Below, one piece after another: positions 35,001 to 42,898 of a stretch of DNA of 64,000 nucleotides (position 1 is its first letter; each line of letters starts with the position of its first letter). The DNA is from Halomonas llamarensis (GTDB taxonomy: Bacteria > Pseudomonadota > Gammaproteobacteria > Pseudomonadales > Halomonadaceae), in assembly GCF_023555005.1 (NCBI RefSeq), contig NZ_JAMJPJ010000017.1, positions 1 through 64,000 of the forward strand. Reading direction: 5' to 3'. Both the position numbers and the translations under genes were made by a program. A model generated the notes under the pieces. It was not told where the DNA came from. It saw only the letters and a list, made by a program, of their open reading frames with translations, and made no database searches.

Positions 35001-35721
35001 GCCGTTTGGCGGCGAGGGCCTATCAGGCACCGGCCCCAAGGCGGGTGGCCCGCTCTACGTGACGCGCTTCCGCCGCACCGCTGACGCCGAACATGTTGAG
35101 GCGCCAGAAGGCAAAACTGTCTCACTCGGTGATCTTCAATCCGCGCTTGATGGGCTGGATGCGCGCAGCTGGGCGGCACGCACCAATCAGGTCGAGGTGT
35201 TGCGCAAGGCCCTTTCCGGCAAAGGCGGCGTGATCCGCAAGGCACTTAATGAGACGGCCGCATTGGATATGACGCCGCAGACGCTCCCGGGGCCGACGGG
35301 TGAAAGCAACCGCCTGGCGATGTACCCGAAGGGAGCCGTTCTATGCCTCGGACCAACCCTGGATATCGCCATCGCTCAAGCCGCTCAGGCCCTTGGCGCG
35401 GGCTGTTCGGCTATCGTAGCCGCACCCGGTGCCGAGCAGGCGGTGAAGCCGCTGTTCGATGCCGGGGCGCCAGTGGCAGGACTCGATGGAAGCGTTTCGG
35501 CCGCGATACTGAGCGAGATCAAAGGCATTGCGGCAGTTGCCGCGGCGGGCGACAGCGACTGGACCCGCGAACTGCGCATTGCGCTGACCAAGCGCGACGG
35601 TGCCATCATCCCGCTCGAGACCCAGACCATCTCGCCGGATCGCTACGTGGTGGAACGCCATCTGTGCATCGATACCACTGCAGCGGGTGGTAACGCCAGC
35701 CTGCTGGCAACGGCTGAATAG
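32065..35721 (+). CDS. putA: Second bifunctional PutA, long form without DNA-binding domain
   Basis: A 1218-residue proline dehydrogenase / glutamate semialdehyde dehydrogenase. The proline dehydrogenase motifs (SVKLSALHPRYE, MVRLVKGAYWDTEIK) and the aldehyde dehydrogenase motifs (SPWNFP, ETGGLN, catalytic Cys818 in GQRCSAL) are intact. After the usual end of the aldehyde dehydrogenase there are about 180 more residues, containing GPTGESN, as in PutA proteins with a C-terminal aldehyde-dehydrogenase-like domain. It lacks the N-terminal ribbon-helix-helix. AGGAGAG precedes the ATG at 32065. The codons are visibly richer in third-position G and C than those of the first putA, suggesting separate origin rather than recent duplication. 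Confidence 0.93.
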   Translation: MNDHLHSDVSDLRSRIRTHYDANEADVLHGLVERLKLSEDDRKQVAAVGANYVERVRKERSPSMMEAFLAEYGLSTTEGVGLMCLAEALLRVPDAETIDDLIHDKIEPSDWGAHLGKSSSSMVNASTWALLLTGKVLDDDPKGPTRALRGLVRRMGEPVVRKAVGQSMKILGRQFVLGQTIEEGMKSARELEKQGYTYSYDMLGEAARTDEDAVRYHEAYAEAITAIAKQAKGDVRGSPGISVKLSALHPRYETTHRDTVMAELLPRAKVLVQQAAKANIGFNIDAEEQDRLDLSLDVIEALMADPSLDGWDGFGVVVQAYGRRAAPMIETLYELAERFNRKIMVRLVKGAYWDTEIKLSQEMGVKTFPVFTRKVNTDVSYMACAQMLLDRRDRIYPQFATHNAHTCAAVVAMAGDDKDSYEFQRLHGMGESLHHIVKESEGTHCRIYAPVGAHRDLLAYLVRRLLENGANSSFVNQVVDSSIPPSDVSKDPIEGVKQLGNDVSSPLIRQPGELFEPDRKNSKGYRINEPASILPLLEAREAFDDATWTAGPMLVGNPAPQGPARDAVSPADGSKVIGKVHEATPEEVATALDAAEEGFKAWSARPAAERAAVLRRTADLYEEHIAELTVICTREAGKMMFDGIAEVREAVDFLRYYANEGERLEAEEPGSARGIFVCISPWNFPLAITTGQIAAALVAGNAVLAKPAEQTPLIAARAVELMREAGLPEAALQLLPGDGPTVGGPLTSDPRIAGVCFTGSTPVAQIIHKALAENAGPDAVLIAETGGLNSMIVDSTALTEQAVRDILTSSFQSAGQRCSALRMLYVQEEARDRLLNMLYGAMDALTIGDPWNTDTDVSPVIDADAQTEINDYVAAHENNGKVLKKLAAPDTGTFVTPAVVDVGGIEDLEREIFGPVLHVATFKARDIDKVVDAINGKGYGLTFGLHTRIDDRVQQIVERIHVGNVYVNRNQIGAIVGSQPFGGEGLSGTGPKAGGPLYVTRFRRTADAEHVEAPEGKTVSLGDLQSALDGLDARSWAARTNQVEVLRKALSGKGGVIRKALNETAALDMTPQTLPGPTGESNRLAMYPKGAVLCLGPTLDIAIAQAAQALGAGCSAIVAAPGAEQAVKPLFDAGAPVAGLDGSVSAAILSEIKGIAAVAAAGDSDWTRELRIALTKRDGAIIPLETQTISPDRYVVERHLCIDTTAAGGNASLLATAE

Positions 35722-35754
35722 ATTCGCCAACGCTCTTTTAAGACCACCTTTTTT

Positions 35755-35781
35755 AAGACCACCTTCGGGTGGTCTTTTTTT
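35755..35781 (+). terminator. Rho-independent terminator after the second putA
   Basis: The stem AAGACCACC / GGTGGTCTT with loop TTCGG... is followed by seven T. It lies 34 bases after the stop. A copy of the left arm plus a T-run (TTTTAAGACCACCTTTT) lies directly before it, apparently a local duplication. Confidence 0.85.
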
Positions 35782-35843
35782 ATGTGTACCAGGGAGATTC
35801 TCAACACTTGCGCCAGGTCAATATCCGACCGTTAAACGACCAT

Positions 35844-35849
35844 TATAAT
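35844..35849 (+). promoter_or_regulatory. Consensus -10 element upstream of ompW
   Basis: TATAAT lies 81 bases before the ompW ATG. No good -35 hexamer was found at 16-18 bases upstream, so the promoter may depend on an activator. The call rests on the -10 alone. Confidence 0.35.
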
Positions 35850-35929
35850 GCTAAATATTGAATACGTGGTTGTCTTCAACACGCGGTTGCCCGAGCGGTA
35901 ATCCATGTTTCTTGCAAGGAGTTGTCCCC

Positions 35930-36556
35930 ATGCGCAAAGTTGCTCTGCCTACCCTTCTCGCGGCCGGTATCGCCGCCGCTGCCATCACCACCTCAAGCCA
36001 AGCGTTTGCTTACGGTGAGGGTGACTTTTTTACCCGTGTGGGTGTAGCGAAGGTAGATCCGAAAAGCGATAACGGCGAGATCCTCGGTGGCGTCGACGTC
36101 AATGTCGATTCTGAAACCAATTTTGCCTTTACGCTGGGCTATCGCTTCCATGACAAGATGGGCGTCGAATTGCTAGCCGCCCTGCCCTTTAAGCATGACT
36201 TGCAGGTCGAGGGCGTGACCGATGGTTCCACCAAACACTTGCCACCGACCTTGACGCTGCAGTACTACCCGTTGGGCGGTACCGACGCTCGCGTGCAACC
36301 CTATATCGGTGCAGGTATTAATTACACTCGCTTCTCCGACGAAAAAACCGATATTGGCGCATCGCTAGAACTCGATGATTCTTGGGGTGCAGCTGGCCAA
36401 GTGGGTGTCGACCTACTGATTGACGATAACTGGGCACTTAACGCCGCTGCCTGGTACATCGATATCGACGCCGATGCGAAAGTAGGCGGTGCTGATGCGG
36501 GTACCGTCGAAATCGACCCGGTCGTGGTGATGGCAGGTATTAGCTACCGCTTCTGA
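35930..36556 (+). CDS. ompW: OmpW-family outer-membrane protein
   Basis: A 208-residue outer-membrane beta-barrel. A clear signal peptide ends QAFA at about residue 27, followed by GDFFTRVGVAKVDP, LGYRFHDKMGVELLAA, LTLQYYPLG, VQPYIGAGINYTRF and a C-terminal aromatic residue in GISYRF, all typical of OmpW, an eight-stranded barrel for small hydrophobic compounds. The ATG at 35930 has AAGGAG upstream; a longer frame from 35858 would hide the signal peptide and is rejected. It is a single gene between two terminators. Confidence 0.92.
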   Translation: MRKVALPTLLAAGIAAAAITTSSQAFAYGEGDFFTRVGVAKVDPKSDNGEILGGVDVNVDSETNFAFTLGYRFHDKMGVELLAALPFKHDLQVEGVTDGSTKHLPPTLTLQYYPLGGTDARVQPYIGAGINYTRFSDEKTDIGASLELDDSWGAAGQVGVDLLIDDNWALNAAAWYIDIDADAKVGGADAGTVEIDPVVVMAGISYRF

Positions 36557-36576
36557 GCGGATACAGCGCACAACGA

Positions 36577-36608
36577 CAACAGCCCGCCTTTTGGCGGGCT
36601 GTTGTGTT
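36577..36608. terminator. Bidirectional terminator between ompW and the YqcC-like gene
   Basis: A 12-bp perfect stem CAACAGCCCGCC / GGCGGGCTGTTG with loop TTTT and TGTTT on the plus side. It lies between convergent genes and can serve both. Confidence 0.8.
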
Positions 36609-36620
36609 TAGGCTAGCGCT

Positions 36621-36956
36621 TTAGTTTTGCGTCACCAATTGATCCACCCTTTCCACCGCCCGCACGACCAACACCTGATCGCTCGCCCGAATCTTTTCTT
36701 GCTGCAGGTAGGCGGCGATGGCGGGTGCCACCTCGCACTTCGCTGGCATGGGTGCTTTCGCCTCCACTAATGTTTGCAAACGTTGGATAAACACAAAGCG
36801 CAGCCACTGGGGTAGCGACATCGTGTCGACACAAAATGGCTGATGGCTGGCGAAATCTGCCGCACTCGGCTTTTCAACTCGCCATAGGTTCGACGCTTTA
36901 AGCGTTGCTTCCAACTCGTCTAACGCCTGCGCTAATTGCTGATGTGCTGTCATCAT
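36621..36956 (-). CDS. YqcC-family protein
   Basis: A small soluble protein of about 111 residues. It matches the YqcC (DUF446) pattern: LEATLKASNLWRVEKPSAADFASHQPFCVDTMSLPQWLRFVFIQRL, with the conserved QPF.DTM and WL.F..I.R. Its function is unknown. In enteric bacteria yqcC lies next to truC; no pseudouridine synthase gene is visible here. I chose the ATG at 36956 (or 36953), which gives the family length; a GTG at 37028 would add 24 unrelated residues. Confidence 0.82.
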   Translation of the reverse strand: MMTAHQQLAQALDELEATLKASNLWRVEKPSAADFASHQPFCVDTMSLPQWLRFVFIQRLQTLVEAKAPMPAKCEVAPAIAAYLQQEKIRASDQVLVVRAVERVDQLVTQN

Positions 36957-37240
36957 CGTGATCCACTTAAGAAATATGGTCATATTATCCCAGCCAGACA
37001 CCATTGCGGCTACCTGATTGACGAGCACATTATCCCCACGAAGAATAGATTCACAGAAATCTTGTAAGAGCCTGTGGATAAACTATGGAAAGATGTCGCT
37101 TAGCCCTTACTCATGGGCTTTCGTCGTAACTGTTCATTATTTAACCACCGCATAAAACGTTAGGCCGTTTTTTCACTCTGACTGGCTGACACTCAGCAAG
37201 CGGCAAGGTAAAGTGCTCGCTCAAAACGCGGAAGGAAGCC

Positions 37241-38293
37241 ATGCAACCTATTCATACGCTTGACGACTTTTTTATGCGCAGCGGCGCTGATGTTTCGTTT
37301 TACCACATGGGTCGCAGGGTCGTGCCCTGCCCACGCGAAGTACTGACAGCGCTTGAAACCGGTAACGCGCCGTGGCCTGAGCCGTGGCAAGGACACGCGC
37401 GTTTGGGTATTGTGTTTCGCCTAGGCGATATGCCTGAGCCCGCTATTTGGTTTCTCAGCTTGCCGCTTGATGAACAAGGGTATTTATCGCCTGCTCAGCG
37501 CGATGCCTTCTTGCAGCGCCTGCTCGAAACACTCGGGCGCAATGCGAATAAGAAAGAAGTCGATCAAAACGGTGCCAAACAGATCAGCGATAAGAGCGCC
37601 CGTGAGGTTGAGCACTTAATGAAGGATAATCCGCTGGCTTTCACGCCGAGCCTGCCTTTTCAGGCGATGCTCAACGCGCGCGCAACCCATGATTTAGGTT
37701 TGCCTGCCAGTCAGCACCTAGAGCCGGTTGAGGCCTATATCAGCCGCCAGCAAACCATTGACTGGCAGGCACTTGGGCTTCAAGGCGTCGCCGATTTTGT
37801 GGTGCGTATGGATGACACGCAGGCGCAGCAACTTACCGGCGCCCTTGAGGTACTGCCGATCGAGATGCTGCACTCGGTTTGTTACTGCCTAGAGCACACT
37901 GCCCTGCCCACTGCCTTGGTGAATGTATTACGCGACCGCGGCGAGCAGGCAGCGCAAGAAGGCGATGTAGAAACCTTATGCGCTTGCGTACGCGCCGTGG
38001 GTAGCAGCCAGGCACCGTTTGTCGGCGAGTGGTACCAGCAACTATTGGAAGATGATCACGCTTGCGGGCCGGATTTACTCGCGGCGATTGCCGGTCGTGG
38101 CTGGATGCACTTGGAAGATAACGCGCGCTTACCGCTTTACCTAAAACGACTGGCGGAAGATGACCGCAGCGACTTTGGCGCCACTATTCGCGATCTTGCG
38201 TTGATTCCGCGGCTACGCTTACCGGTGATTATGCTATTGCGCGATGCCCCCGAGGGCTCCACTATTCAACAGCGGCTTGCGTCTATCATTTAA
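37241..38293 (+). CDS. DUF3549-family protein
   Basis: A 350-residue soluble protein, all-helical in its second half. The pattern of the start (HTLDDFFMRSGADVSFYHMGRRV) and the RLGDMPEPAIWFLSLPLDEQG segment match proteins annotated DUF3549 in Halomonas and Pseudomonas, of unknown role. It lies 26 bases before the retropepsin-like gene and may be co-transcribed with it and rimK. The 284 bases upstream (36957-37240) contain no gene and presumably hold the divergent promoters. Confidence 0.75.
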   Translation: MQPIHTLDDFFMRSGADVSFYHMGRRVVPCPREVLTALETGNAPWPEPWQGHARLGIVFRLGDMPEPAIWFLSLPLDEQGYLSPAQRDAFLQRLLETLGRNANKKEVDQNGAKQISDKSAREVEHLMKDNPLAFTPSLPFQAMLNARATHDLGLPASQHLEPVEAYISRQQTIDWQALGLQGVADFVVRMDDTQAQQLTGALEVLPIEMLHSVCYCLEHTALPTALVNVLRDRGEQAAQEGDVETLCACVRAVGSSQAPFVGEWYQQLLEDDHACGPDLLAAIAGRGWMHLEDNARLPLYLKRLAEDDRSDFGATIRDLALIPRLRLPVIMLLRDAPEGSTIQQRLASII

Positions 38294-38319
38294 GCGCAAT
38301 GGACGATTAAGGAGGTACC

Positions 38320-38760
38320 GTGAAGGAGCTACCTTTTCAAGCAAAGGCAGTGATCGGTCGACGCGAAATGGTCACCCTGCCTGAGCTCAATTTACACCTG
38401 TGCTGCAAAGCCGACACCGGCGCTCGAACATCGGCGCTGCATGCAGAGGATATTCATACCTCTGAAGATGAACACGGCCAGCTATGGGTGAGCTTTGTCA
38501 CTCACTCCGGCGGCCCCGACACGCCAGTACACCGGGTTAAGCTGCATTTGCACGACCGGCGACGCATCACCAGTTCAAACGGCCATAGCGAATGGCGCTA
38601 TATCATCCGCACGCCGATGCAAATGGGCGAGCTGAATTTCCCGGTGGAATTGTCGCTCACCGACAGAAGCGACATGCGCCACCCTATGCTCCTTGGGCGC
38701 CGTGCGATGCGTCGGTTGTTAATTGCCCCTGGGACTGCTTTTTTACACGGTGAACCCTAA
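38320..38760 (+). CDS. RimK-associated retropepsin-like protease (RimB-like, PF05618)
   Basis: A 146-residue protein with a retropepsin-like aspartate motif, Asp32-Thr-Gly34 in CKADTGARTSAL, followed by VHRVKLHL and HPMLLGRRAMRR. These mark the family labelled ATP-dependent zinc protease (PF05618), seen beside rimK in many proteobacteria. In pseudomonads the partner RimB takes part in control of RimK-dependent ribosome modification. The start is a GTG with an excellent AAGGAGG seven bases upstream. It lies 72 bases before rimK. Confidence 0.88.
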   Translation: MKELPFQAKAVIGRREMVTLPELNLHLCCKADTGARTSALHAEDIHTSEDEHGQLWVSFVTHSGGPDTPVHRVKLHLHDRRRITSSNGHSEWRYIIRTPMQMGELNFPVELSLTDRSDMRHPMLLGRRAMRRLLIAPGTAFLHGEP

Positions 38761-38832
38761 CCGGGTGCGACCACACCGGAAACATTCTACCCTTTGCCGC
38801 CAAGATCACTTTAGTCTGGCATGGAGCTTCCT

Positions 38833-39741
38833 ATGCATATCGTTCTGCTTTCACGAAATCGCAATCTGTACTCCACCCGGCGCCTGGTCGAAGCGGCAGA
38901 AAACCGCGGCCATACGGCGCGTGTAGTCGACACGCTGCGTTGCTACATGAGCATTGCCTCGCACCACCCTTCGATTCATTACAAGGGCGAAGAGATTGAG
39001 CCCTTCGATGCAGTAATTCCGCGTATCGGCTCATCGGTCACATTTTACGGCTGCGCGGTGCTGCGCCAGTTCGAGATGATGAGCACTTACGTACTCAATG
39101 ATTCCGTCTCGATTACCCGCTCTCGCGATAAACTTCGCTCACTGCAACTGCTTTCCCGCAAGGGGCTGGGCTTGCCGATTACCGGCTTCGCCCACTCGCC
39201 TGACGACATTCCCGACCTCATCACGATGGTCAAAGGTGCCCCGCTGGTGATCAAACTGCTCGAAGGAACGCAAGGGATCGGCGTCGTACTCGCCGAAACC
39301 AATCAGGCGGCGGAGTCGGTGATTCAGGCGTTTATGGGCATGAAAGCCAATATCATGGTGCAGGAGTACATCAAGGAGGCCAAAGGCGCGGATATCCGTT
39401 GTCTTGTGATTGGTGATAAGGTCGTTGCCTCCATGAAGCGCCAAGCGGCTGAAGGCGAATTTCGTTCTAATCTTCACCGTGGTGGGAACGCCAGCGTGAT
39501 TCGCATTACCCCCGAAGAACGCTCGACTGCCATTCGCGCGGCGAAGGCCATGGGGCTGAGAGTCGCCGGTGTCGATTTACTGCGCTCTAACCACGGCCCG
39601 GTGATTATGGAGGTCAACTCCTCCCCCGGCCTGCAAGGCATTGAGACGGCCACTGGCAAAGATATTGCCGGGCTGATTATCGACTATATCGAGAAAAATG
39701 CCATCACGCCGCGTAAAGCGCCGCCCAAGCCGAAAGGCTAA
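38833..39741 (+). CDS. rimK: Ribosomal protein S6 glutamate ligase RimK
   Basis: A 302-residue ATP-grasp enzyme that adds glutamate residues to the C-terminus of ribosomal protein S6. The start [18 protein letters not shown], the FDAVIPRIG and [15 protein letters not shown] blocks, [15 protein letters not shown], and the ATP-grasp metal-binding end [22 protein letters not shown] are all present. I chose the ATG at 38833, which is preceded by GGAG and gives the family start; an ATG at 38821 is in frame. The last residues are a basic, proline-rich tail. Confidence 0.95.
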   Translation: MHIVLLSRNRNLYSTRRLVEAAENRGHTARVVDTLRCYMSIASHHPSIHYKGEEIEPFDAVIPRIGSSVTFYGCAVLRQFEMMSTYVLNDSVSITRSRDKLRSLQLLSRKGLGLPITGFAHSPDDIPDLITMVKGAPLVIKLLEGTQGIGVVLAETNQAAESVIQAFMGMKANIMVQEYIKEAKGADIRCLVIGDKVVASMKRQAAEGEFRSNLHRGGNASVIRITPEERSTAIRAAKAMGLRVAGVDLLRSNHGPVIMEVNSSPGLQGIETATGKDIAGLIIDYIEKNAITPRKAPPKPKG

Positions 39742-39829
39742 GGACGAAAAGCAAAAATAATCCATAGAAGGGGTGGCAAAAGCACGCTGGCACCGCCACA
39801 ATCTGCCTCACCTAAGGAGGTAGACGCTC

Positions 39830-40276
39830 ATGTTTCTCGACAATCGCCAAGTGGCGATGGACAGCGCATTAGAAGCGCTGGCCGACAGCATTGATTATTT
39901 TCAGGATAATGTCGAACGCCTGCGACCCTCGCTGCGCGAAGCGCTGAAGCCGCATTACGAGCAGCGCCTAGAGCAGATGAGAAAGCTGCAGGAGCTTGCC
40001 CGTGCGCATTTAAAAATGCTACCACGAGATGCTGACGTCGAGCGCGACGATTTTCTATGGCTTTGGAGTCGGCTCAAAAGCTTTGTCGGTAACGACAGCC
40101 AAGTGCTTATCAACGAGCTTTTGGAACAAGAGCGCGTATTAATGCAGGCGCTATCGACGCTTTTCACGCACCCGCTCCCCGACCCTATCGAGCCGGTTAT
40201 CGAAGAGTGCATGAAAAACTGCCGCCAGCTGATCCGCGAACTTTACGGGCTGCAAAAGCGCAAACCACAGCGCTAA
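39830..40276 (+). CDS. Helical protein of unknown function
   Basis: A 148-residue, mostly helical and charged protein with no signal peptide and no recognised motif; it may fold as a helical bundle. AAGGAGG lies before the ATG at the proper distance, and the gene follows rimK by 88 bases on the same strand. The last four bases overlap the stop of the convergent sanA gene. I do not assign a function. Confidence 0.7.
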   Translation: MFLDNRQVAMDSALEALADSIDYFQDNVERLRPSLREALKPHYEQRLEQMRKLQELARAHLKMLPRDADVERDDFLWLWSRLKSFVGNDSQVLINELLEQERVLMQALSTLFTHPLPDPIEPVIEECMKNCRQLIRELYGLQKRKPQR

Positions 40277-40962
40277 CGTGTCACAGGCTCTGTAACGTTT
40301 AGTGGCATAACCGGTTCTGCGGGCCCTAAGAAATAGGGCTCGCGATGCCATATGTACAGATCACCCAACATTGCCGCCCGTGCAAACCACTCGCGCAATC
40401 TTAAGCGCCACTCCCCCGTCACAGCATTATCGTTCGCCACGCAACCTACCACGTCCATCCCCAGTGCTCTGCCAATAAACACCGCGCGTGGCAAATGCCA
40501 GCGCTGAGTAATCAGCACTGCCTCGTCAAGCACAAACACGTTTTGCGCTCGCACAAGCGTATCGAAGGTGCTAAAGCCAGCAAAATCGAGCGTGAGCCGC
40601 TCACTGTCGACACCACGGCGCGTTAATTCCTGCCACATGGCACGCGGTTCATTATACGCTCGTGTGCGGTTATCACCGGAAAGCAACAACTGCTCAACGC
40701 GACCGGCATGAATAAGGGCGGCGGCGGTACGCATACGGGAATGAAAATGCGGGTTACGCAACCCGCTGCGGGTCCAGTTTGAGGTGCCAAACACGACCCC
40801 AACCCGCTCGGGGCCACACTGGGTAACGGTTGATTCAATGTACGATGAGGTGCGGGCGATAACCCAAGCATTACCCACTAAAAACAATAAAGTCGCCAGC
40901 AGCAACAAGGCCCCTAGCGACATCAATACCCGCTTCAACCACGCCAACCACCTTAAACTCAT
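40273..40962 (-). CDS. sanA: SanA/YdcF-family (DUF218) membrane-anchored protein
   Basis: A 229-residue protein with one N-terminal membrane helix and a periplasmic DUF218 domain. The blocks GVVFGTSNW, LLLSGDNRTRAYNEPRAM, LDFAGFSTFDTLVRAQNVF, ITQRWHLPRAVFI and LGDLYIWHREPYFLGP closely follow E. coli SanA, which supports envelope barrier function. The start at 40962 fits SanA; a TTG at 40998 is possible and the ribosome site is weak for both. It lies 48 bases after sufT on the same strand and may be read from the suf operon. Confidence 0.85.
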   Translation of the reverse strand: MSLRWLAWLKRVLMSLGALLLLATLLFLVGNAWVIARTSSYIESTVTQCGPERVGVVFGTSNWTRSGLRNPHFHSRMRTAAALIHAGRVEQLLLSGDNRTRAYNEPRAMWQELTRRGVDSERLTLDFAGFSTFDTLVRAQNVFVLDEAVLITQRWHLPRAVFIGRALGMDVVGCVANDNAVTGEWRLRLREWFARAAMLGDLYIWHREPYFLGPAEPVMPLNVTEPVTR

Positions 40963-41010
40963 CGCTGGAAAACGCGATGGTGTGTAAAGCAGTGGCAAGT
41001 ATCACAAGAT

Positions 41011-41580
41011 TTAGAACATGCCCAGTTCAAGCTTGGCCTCATCACTCATCATGTATCGGCTCCAAGGTGGGCTGAAGACAATCTCAGTATGCACTTTGCT
41101 AATCTGAGGTGCGCCCAAAATCTTATTACGTGCATCAGCGGCAATCACATCGCCCATGCCACAGCCCGGCGCAGTTAACGTCATGCGGATAGTGACAATC
41201 CGTTCACCGCTAATCAAGCGCTCAATACGGCAGCCATAAACCAACCCTAAATCGACGATATTAACCGGGATTTCCGGGTCGAAGCAGGTCCGCAGCTGAT
41301 CCCAGGCAAACTGCTCAATCTCATCATCCGTGGCATCTTCATGTAGCGTTGGGCGTGGCAGCGACTCTAATCCAAGCGCATCAAGGTTGTTGCCTTCTAC
41401 CAGGTAAAGACGCCCTTCAAAGCCCACGCTTACCGAACTGCCCTTGGCCTGCATCACGCTGACCACACTATCTTCGGGTAGCGTTTCGCTCTTTCCAAAA
41501 GGGATCGCAATCGCTTCCACATCGCGCTGGAGCGGCAGCGTTTGCCCCCTTTCTAACTGAGCAATTTGTTCAATATCCAT
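41011..41580 (-). CDS. sufT: Iron-sulfur cluster assembly protein SufT
   Basis: A 189-residue protein with a C-terminal MIP18/DUF59 domain: Cys99 in RTCFDPEIPVNIVDLGLVYG and Cys140 in TAPGCGMGD, followed by VHTEIVFSPPWSRYMMSDEAKLELGMF. An N-terminal extension of about 90 residues is typical of SufT in gammaproteobacteria. SufT assists Fe-S cluster maturation. It follows sufS by about 20 bases as the last suf gene in the operon. Confidence 0.92.
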   Translation of the reverse strand: MDIEQIAQLERGQTLPLQRDVEAIAIPFGKSETLPEDSVVSVMQAKGSSVSVGFEGRLYLVEGNNLDALGLESLPRPTLHEDATDDEIEQFAWDQLRTCFDPEIPVNIVDLGLVYGCRIERLISGERIVTIRMTLTAPGCGMGDVIAADARNKILGAPQISKVHTEIVFSPPWSRYMMSDEAKLELGMF

Positions 41581-41600
41581 AACGCTCCTTGCTATTACCT

Positions 41601-42869
41601 CTAGCGCACCATATTGATGACACGCTTGAGCGACGCGACAAAGGTATCAATTTCTTCAACCGTATTATACGCGGCAAATGAAGCGCGGCACGTGGCGTCT
41701 ACGCCAAAATGATGCAAAAGCGGCTGAGCGCAGTGGTGACCCGTGCGAATCGCCACGCCTAGCTGGTCGATAAGAAGGCCAATATCTTGCGAGTGGGCGC
41801 CATCCACCACAAAGGAGAGCACTCCCGCTTTATGCGGTGCGGTGCCCAAAATACGCAGCCCATCGATTTTGCGCACTTGCTGCGTGGCATAACTTAGAAG
41901 CGTCTGTTCCCAATCACCGATAGCCCCAAGGCCGACGCCCTGCACCCACTCAAGCGCGCGACCTAGTGCGATGACCTCGGCAATTGCCGGTGTACCCGCT
42001 TCAAACTTATGCGGAATCGCGGCAAACGTGGTGTCCACCTCAAACGACACGGTGCTAATCATTTCGCCCCCGCCCTGCCAAGGCGGCATCACCTCTAGCA
42101 GCTCGCGCTTACCATAAAGCACGCCGACCCCCGTAGGGCCGTACACTTTATGACCCGAGAAGGCATAAAAATCCGCATCGATTGCCTGAACATCGACGGT
42201 TTGATGCGGCGTCGCCTGGGCGCCATCGACCAAAATGTTGGCCCCCACTTCATGCGCTAGTGTCGCCATTTCGGCAACCGGGTTGATGGTGCCCAGCGCA
42301 TTCGACACATGGTTGACCGCAACGAGCTTGGTACGCTCGTTAAGCAAGGTGCGATAGGCCGTCATATCCAAGGCGCCATCAACGTCAACGGGAATCACTT
42401 TAATGGTAAAACCAAGCTCGCGCGCGAGTAGCTGCCAAGGCACGATATTGGAGTGATGCTCCAACATTGAAATCAACACTTCATCGCCAGGGGCTAGGTT
42501 CGTTCGCCCCCAACTATTGGCCACCAAGTTGATCGCCTCTGTCGTACCGCGAGTAAAGATAATTTGGCGCGAATCTTCCGCATTAAGAAATGCCCGCACC
42601 GTTTCGCGCGTGCCTTCAAACGCCGCCGTGGCTTCGTCGGCCAACGTATGCAGCCCGCGGTGAATGTTGGCATTATAACGACTGTAATAGTCGTTAAACA
42701 TCTCGATCACCTGACGAGGTGTTTGACTCGTCGCGGCATTGTCAAAATACACCAGCGGCTTGCCATGAACCTCGCGACACAGGATAGGGAAATCTTCCCG
42801 CAGCGCATTGAGATCAAACGCTGGCGCAGCGGCGCTGGGTGCAGGGGCGACATCAACGGTGTGGGACAT
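41601..42869 (-). CDS. sufS: Cysteine desulfurase SufS
   Basis: A 422-residue PLP enzyme that takes sulfur from cysteine for Fe-S clusters. It has the TRGTTEAINLVA block, the PLP lysine in DFYAFSGHKVYGPTGVGVLYG, and the catalytic Cys380 in RTGHHCAQPL, followed by CRASFAAYNT, all as in type II SufS. There is no sufE in the window, so the sulfur acceptor must be SufE elsewhere or SufBCD directly. The ATG follows GGAG; it lies 29 bases after sufD. Confidence 0.96.
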   Translation of the reverse strand: MSHTVDVAPAPSAAAPAFDLNALREDFPILCREVHGKPLVYFDNAATSQTPRQVIEMFNDYYSRYNANIHRGLHTLADEATAAFEGTRETVRAFLNAEDSRQIIFTRGTTEAINLVANSWGRTNLAPGDEVLISMLEHHSNIVPWQLLARELGFTIKVIPVDVDGALDMTAYRTLLNERTKLVAVNHVSNALGTINPVAEMATLAHEVGANILVDGAQATPHQTVDVQAIDADFYAFSGHKVYGPTGVGVLYGKRELLEVMPPWQGGGEMISTVSFEVDTTFAAIPHKFEAGTPAIAEVIALGRALEWVQGVGLGAIGDWEQTLLSYATQQVRKIDGLRILGTAPHKAGVLSFVVDGAHSQDIGLLIDQLGVAIRTGHHCAQPLLHHFGVDATCRASFAAYNTVEEIDTFVASLKRVINMVR

Positions 42870-42898
42870 TCATCACTCCTTTAAATCGGTCAGCGCGA

